A DNA stretch of 64,000 nucleotides, from assembly GCA_030761205.1 (NCBI GenBank), contig JAULJL010000015.1:9863501-9927500 (forward strand), read 5' to 3'. Numbering within the stretch: position 1 is the stretch's first letter; each line of letters begins with the position of its first letter. The stretch is from Fremontodendron californicum (lineage: Eukaryota > Streptophyta > Magnoliopsida > Malvales > Malvaceae). Positions 58,747 through 64,000 of the stretch are shown here, in pieces. The position numbers and the translations under genes are program-made. The notes under the pieces are model-generated. The model saw only the letters and a program-made list of their open reading frames with translations. It was not told the origin of the DNA and made no database searches.

Positions 58747-59889
58747 CATAAACCCTGAAGTTTATCAAATCTTTCATTGTAATCTCTATACTTTAAAAAT
58801 ATATATTTTGGTACTTAACTTTTCACTCCGTTTGCTATTATAATACCTATCAGTAACACCGTTAAATTTTGATGACGTGATTTTGATATTCAATAAAAAC
58901 TTGACACGTGACACCATATAATGATGCCACGTGTATTACCAAAAAAAAAATTATTATTTTAATTTTAATTTTAAAATTAAAATTATATTTTTTTTCTTTT
59001 ACATGTGGCATCCCACAGTGATGTCACGTGTAATAATAAAAAAATTATTATTTAATTTAATTTTTTTAATTATTTCTCTCTCTCTCTCTCTACCTTTTAA
59101 TTTTAATAAATATTTTTAACAAAAATATTAATATAATTTTAAATATTTGAATTTTTGAAAAAAAAAATTAAAATTATATTTTTAAAAATTAATATCTATT
59201 TTTTAAAAAAATTATATTAAAAAATAAAAAAAATTAAAATTATATTTTTAAAAAATAAATATGCTTTTTATTAAAATTATTTTAATATTTGTAATTTTTA
59301 ATAAATATTTTTTTAAAAAATTAAAACAATAAAATAATTTAATTTTATATTTTGATTTTGTAATTTTTAAAAATATTTTTAAAAAAATTTCAGATATTAT
59401 AATTTTTTTCACAAGTAATTTTAAAATATTTTATATTTTAAAAATAATTTTAGTTAAATATTTTATTTTTTTTAATTTTTAAAATAATTTTTTTAATTTT
59501 TAAAGAATTTTTTAATTTTTAATTTTTTTTAAATTTTTAAATAAATTTAATAAAAAAACATATTTAATTTTAAAAAATATAATTTTATATTTTTAATATA
59601 ATTGTTTTTTTTTAAATAGATATTAATTTTTAAAAACATAATTTTAAATATTTTTTATATAATTTTTTTTACAAAAATTCAAATATTAATTTCTAAAAAA
59701 ATCAGGTTCTGTCACGTGTCATCATCTGATTGATTAATGCTAAATCAACATCTATATTTAACGGTGTTAGGTCAAGATACCACATTGATACACAGTTTGA
59801 TAGTTCAGGTATCATATTAAACATTTTTAAAGTACAGAGATCATAATAAAAGATTTGATAAATTTCAGGAGCTATTGGGGTCTTTATCC
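58747..59889. mobile_element. inverted-repeat element, same family as 50553-51093
   Basis: The left part (AGTTTATCAAATCTTTCATT ... AACACCGTTAAATTTTGATGACG ... GATGCCACGTG) is inverted in the right part. The very AT-rich core has no ORF. TTTCATAAA stands on both sides (about 58744 and 59891), a possible 9-bp Mutator-type duplication, although the T-rich flank makes this weak. Confidence 0.65.
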
Positions 59890-59899
59890 CTTTCATAAA

Positions 59900-60990
59900 T
59901 CGATCTGATCTTTAGGTAAGGCCAGAAATTAGCTTGTGGTGTTTTTCTGCACTGTAAAGCAACTAGTATTCTGTATACCATAAGCAAAAATGGTTCCTGG
60001 TAATGGAATGAGATTGGATCAGTCTTAATTTTGCTTTTCAAATCAAGGTAAGTAAAGGCATGTTTTATGTGTTATTATTTCACCTACAGAGGAACTAACA
60101 GCAGAGTGTTCATTCACTTTTCAAGCAATCATTGAGGATTCTTCAGAAGTAGGGATTTTATTAATTTTTTTTTTCTCATTGATACTCTTCATAAAGAAGA
60201 CAATGTCTTTTAATTTTGAAATCATGTTTTGATTTATTTTATCATTATTTATGTGTAGCAGAACCAACCTAACTTTCAGTGCTGGGAATTGCTGAATCAG
60301 GTTGTAATGTGCTTTAGCAATAGATTATTAGTTGTCTATTAAAACTTAAAAAAAGAAAAAAAGAAAAAAAGGCATTAGGACATGGGAAAAAGGAATTTCC
60401 AGCAAAGTAACAGTATGTGTTATCAAGATTTGGATGAGTGTTGGATACGGATATATGTTCAATATAGGTATGCTTAAATTTTTTCATATATTTGAAAAAT
60501 CATATCTCCTATTCATATCCGAATAACTATCGGATATAGGTATCGGATACTAATATTTTAAAAAAAATAAAGATTCCGCATAACATAAATCAGAGTTATA
60601 TTTTCTTTCTGGATCTAAATGGATGAGAATCGTAATTATATAGATTTACCTAGAGCTCACAAGGATATTAAAAATTCAAAAATAAGAGGAAAAGAATATT
60701 GCATTTACAGTTCAAACAAAATGCATGAAACTCTATTCTATACAAGCAAATAATGACAAACAAGAAACAAAACAAAAAAAAAATGACCCATGCAAGTGGG
60801 ACTGGTCACTTATTGCTCTTTTGCTCACAACCCACCAGAGAAATAGAGGGAATAGAACAAAAAACACGAAAAGAAAAGAAAAGAAAAGGAAAGAAATTTC
60901 AAGTCTTTCACATGAATAATGACCCCATTGCCCGTCTCCCGTGGTATAAAAAGTTTTCTATGATGCAATTTGAATCAATCTTGATCTGAT
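59900..60990. other. intergenic DNA and 3' side of the FLA gene
   Basis: No gene is supported apart from the MITE at 60421-60588. The part next to 61018 is probably the 3'UTR of the minus-strand FLA gene. Confidence 0.45.
60421..60588 (-). mobile_element. CTATGTT-family MITE, diverged copy
   Basis: The family motifs GAGTGTTGGATACGGATA, a TATCGGATATAGGTATCGG stretch and a terminal GCATAACATA are recognisable. The ends and target duplication are decayed. Confidence 0.6.
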
Positions 60991-61017
60991 CTGATCAATA
61001 TTTCTATATCACTATAT

Positions 61018-62286
61018 TCACATCAACAACATCCCAATGCACAAGCTCAACAACACCATCACCAATCTCCTACCGTCCAATCCTGCAACCCCATTTTTAT
61101 TATCTGCCGTCTGATCGTCAGCTGGTGTATCGGAATCTGGTCCATCTGCTGCCTTTGGTGCCTCAGCCGCTTCAACTGGCTTGAACAACTCCCTAGGCAA
61201 CAACACCTTATTAATTTTGAACACAATCAATGGCTCTTCATCCTTCACAATCCCCGTAATCTTTGAAGTAATAACCTTTGTCTCCAATGTCACGACCTCG
61301 CCGGCGTTTTGCACGGTGAAATCATACTTGTTCGCTCCATCTGTTGCCAATGTGTTCACAATCCCATTGTTGGTTTTCAGCATTTGCATGGACTGGTACA
61401 CGGGAATGCCATGGTACAACAGCAGGGACACTTTCTTGGTTGCTGTCAGATTCTTGTATTTGGGCATGAAACCATTGATAACAGTGTCGGTCGGGCAAAA
61501 CACTGTTAAACCTGCATCGATGTTTTGGTTAAATGTTGCATCAGCTCCTGAAGATTTCAGCAAGTCTGCAAAGGCTTTGCAGCCTTGCTTTGACATTATT
61601 TCTGTTAGATTAAGCTGGCTTGGCGCTGCGGTTGGTGCTTCAGCTTCATCTGAATTCAAAACCTGGATGAAAGTTTAAAACATTTTTATCAAAATATCAA
61701 TACAAGAACTTATATGTAAGACTTTCACTTTACAGATAAAATTAAATATTTAGTTATTTACCTTACTAATTTGTATGACAGAGATATTGTAAGGAATCTC
61801 TGCTAGAGATTTCACATAATCAGCATCAAGTTTTCCGTCGTTGTCTTCTGCCCCGAATCCAACTTTTCCGCCTTTAAGATTAGTGATGTTGACGTAGCCT
61901 GAGGAACCTGGAGCAGCACCAGTAGACTGGAACATGGTGGCAGTCAAAGCTGTTCCATTGGTGATCTGGTGAAGCTTCCTGGAACCAAAGTAGTCGACAA
62001 GAACATGGAGGGAGAGGACATTCTTGAGGGTGTAGAGGGAAAACTGTTTAGCCAGGAGAGATGACATGGCTGCATTATCGAGGGCTAGAACAGTTATGGT
62101 TTGGCGTCTGTTGATCTCTGCAGCCAGGTGAGTGGTGGTCAGGTAATGGTTGAAGGTGGAGAATTCAGGGTGTTTGGCAAGGATGCGCGTGATGTTGTGT
62201 GCATTTGAGGTGGTGGAGGAGGAGGAGAGGAGGAGGAGGAGGAGGAGGAGGAGGGAGGGGAAGAGGGTGGTGGTTAGTGGTGGCAT
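61018..62286 (-). CDS. fasciclin-like arabinogalactan protein (two FAS1 domains, GPI-anchored)
   Basis: Exon 1 (61762-62286) and exon 2 (61018-61662) join across a 99-bp GT-AG intron. They encode 389 residues, typical for FLA1/FLA2-type proteins. The N-terminus has a signal peptide with a run of leucines. FAS1 domain 1 shows the H1-like TITVLALDNAAM and H2-like LHVLVDYFG; domain 2 has GLTVFCPTDTVI and LLLYHGIPVY. Ala/Pro-rich stretches for arabinogalactan attachment (EAPTAAPSQ, AAEAPKAADGP) follow each domain. The C-terminus is a GPI signal: a small-residue site near NGVAG, then a hydrophobic tail (VMVLLSLCIGMLL). Several N-x-S/T sites are present. These proteins act at the plasma membrane and cell wall in adhesion and wall assembly. 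An in-frame ATG at 62394 would add 36 residues; I chose 62286 because it puts the signal peptide at the N-terminus. Confidence 0.94.
62216..62258. repeat. trinucleotide repeat (GAG/CTC) encoding the FLA leucine/serine run
   Basis: GAG-GAG units on the plus strand are read on the minus strand as CTC leucine codons in the signal peptide core. Confidence 0.9.
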
Positions 62287-62564
62287 GATGGAGGAGAGGG
62301 TGGTGGCTTGGAAGTGGAGGAGAATATGATGGTGTTTGTGTTTAAGTAGAATGAGCTTGGGGAGATTTTGGAGTATAATAAGTTGGCTGATCATTGCCAA
62401 CTAAGAGTGGCTGGGATGGGACCCAAATTTATGTGGGTCCCTTATCCTCTCTTTAGCGACTATGATTCCTTTCTTGCATAACTTCAATGATTAATATTCA
62501 CTTTGGTAGTTCAGCTTCAAGGAAGGATGTAAAATTGGGGAAAAAAAAAACATGACCCAAATGC

Positions 62565-62572
62565 TTTTTATA
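62565..62572 (-). promoter_or_regulatory. putative TATA box of the FLA gene
   Basis: The minus strand reads TATAAAAA about 280 bp upstream of the chosen ATG. It would place the transcription start at about 62535. This is motif-based only. Confidence 0.45.
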
Positions 62573-62699
62573 GAAATGGGATTGGGAGGAATTGGAATTT
62601 GGAAGTGTGTTCCATTTTTTTTTTGTCAAGAAATGTCGGAGATGAAAAAATCGGATCGTATCGATTGATAAGATTGGTTCAATCATGAATTAAAAATTT

Positions 62700-63880
62700 A
62701 TTTAATTTGATATGATATATAAAATAGAAAACTCGTTGAAAGGATAAAAAAAATTGGTTCGTCAATTTTTCAATCTCTTGTAAAAATCAAACTTGGGTGG
62801 GTAATAGTATTAATGTGATATAATTAAGAACTCAGTTTGACAATGACAAACAATATATATTAATTAGACAATATCTTAATCTTAATATTTTCTCCTACTT
62901 TTGTTTTTTTTGTTTAGTTTATGTACAAAATTTAATGAATTTGTTTGATTTTGAAATTAATAATAACAGTGGTTAGGTGTGGGACCCACACGTGTCGGTA
63001 GCAACGTCATCAGAACTCTACCGACAGTCCCTCCTCTTTTTGACGGTTAGGATTTTGTTTTCAGCTGATTACGGCTTTTGTGTTTGTTTTCATTATTATT
63101 TTTCCTACTTGGTTTCATAATAGTATTTTTTTTATATAAATTTTTTGCTAAAAGTTTCATAGATTATTTTTTAAAGTTATTATATAAAATAATATTTTTA
63201 AAATTAACATTTTAACTTTCAATTATAATATTTAACAAAATAATATTATTATAAATAAAATATTAACTAATGTTACAAAATTTAATACTAAATTTTGATT
63301 TGGGGAAACAATAAAGAAATCAACAATATTTAAGGACTCGAATAAAAAGATAAAATTTTTATTAATTTTTTATATTTAAATTTTAAATTAAAAATCCAAC
63401 ACTTTATTAACATATCACACACATTGTTTACTTAAAATTTAAGTTATTTACACATATATTGTTATTATTTGTTTATCTTTCCTCTTCATATTTCGAATCA
63501 TTTAATGCAACCTTTAATTTGATTTCTTATGTATTTTCATGTGAATTTTTAATGCAAACTTAGGTTCATCTAATGAAAATTTTAAATATATAAATTAATT
63601 ATTTTAAATAATTTAAATCTAGTAGCTTTTTTTTGAGAAAATTTTACGTTTACAACATACCTTTAATTGAAGCTCTGTGTCAGCCAAACAAGTTCTTAAT
63701 AAGGGCGTAAGAAAAGGTCAATATATTATTTATAGTTTAAATTCTTGAAAATAATTAAATAGAAATTAAAATTGATGTAAAATAAAATAAAACATATGTT
63801 AAAAATACACCGACTACTCTAGTTCTAGAAATCTCTCAAATCTTTTGCTTCTAGTTTTTTCTTCCTTCTTCACTAATCTT
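62700..63880. other. intergenic DNA upstream of the FLA gene
   Basis: No gene is supported. An ACACGTGTCGG motif with a G-box-like CACGTG core lies at about 62988, in an otherwise AT-rich stretch. Confidence 0.45.
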
Positions 63881-63882
63881 TT

Positions 63883-64000
63883 TTTTTTTTTTTGGATAAG
63901 TAAGTATTTTATTTATCCAGAAAGCAGTTAAACTGCTACATCCAACATCATGTGCAACATGTACTTAAAGCTATACATACTTAAACAATACTTGAACAAA
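63883..64000 (-). mobile_element. possible 3' end of a poly(A) retroelement
   Basis: On the minus strand non-AT-rich sequence (CATGTTGCACATGATGTTGG, TTTAACTGCTTTCTGG) runs into AATAAAATACTTACTTATCC and then a poly(A) run at 63895-63883. This is the layout of a LINE or processed-copy 3' end, but the body is outside the window. Confidence 0.35.

Noticed and set aside
61181..61678. 165-codon ORF on the plus strand
   Set aside because: It is the antisense shadow of FLA exon 2, which has clear FAS1 motifs on the minus strand.

Overview
This is a stretch of flowering-plant nuclear DNA, most likely from a eudicot. Genes are sparse, introns are AT-rich with GT-AG ends, and plant-specific families are present (PPR, NOI/RIN4-like, fasciclin-like arabinogalactan protein, plastid ABC1 kinase). 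The spaces between genes are full of small transposons. The style of the MITEs and gene neighbours reminds me of Malvaceae (cotton or cacao relatives), but that is only an impression.

Layout. 1-3421: the 5' part of a Ty1-copia retrotransposon on the minus strand, broken by two in-frame stops. 3679-4625: a head-to-tail array of TRIM-like short LTR units. 4707-6318 (+): the last four coding exons of an unrecognised plant gene. 6527-8753: transposons nested inside each other. 10532-13344 (-): a NOI/RIN4-like gene with a stop at codon 6, carrying a tRNA-derived SINE in intron 1. 15655-19490 (-): cytosolic acetoacetyl-CoA thiolase, 12 coding exons plus a 5'UTR exon. 19.5-26.9 kb: transposon-rich, AT-rich intergenic DNA. 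26968-29976 (+): an intronless 1002-residue P-class PPR protein. 30574-31730: a Mutator-like non-autonomous element. 34345-41184 (-): a plastid ABC1 atypical kinase (ABC1K7/SIA1-like), 16 coding exons, whose introns hold six copies of one MITE and whose last codons come from another. 42-49.7 kb: intergenic. 49800-54851 (+): a Nudix hydrolase, 8 exons, with a palindromic fold-back element in intron 3. 55321-56302: a TIR element carrying two exons of the plastid isoprenoid gene HDS. 56.3-59.9 kb: two large inverted-repeat elements. 61018-62286 (-): a two-domain fasciclin-like arabinogalactan protein.

The host genes are unrelated housekeeping or plant-specific genes that do not form a pathway. 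Thiolase (cytosolic mevalonate pathway) and the captured HDS fragment (plastid MEP pathway) are both isoprenoid genes, which looks like coincidence.

The most unusual content is the way transposons have altered genes: a MITE that supplies the stop codon and last 27 residues of the ABC1 kinase, a transposon carrying an intron-containing HDS fragment, a TRIM tandem array, a fold-back element built from smaller palindromes, and one MITE family inserted repeatedly in a single gene. Exon joins were worked out by hand from reading frame, splice consensus and known protein families; there is no transcript evidence here.
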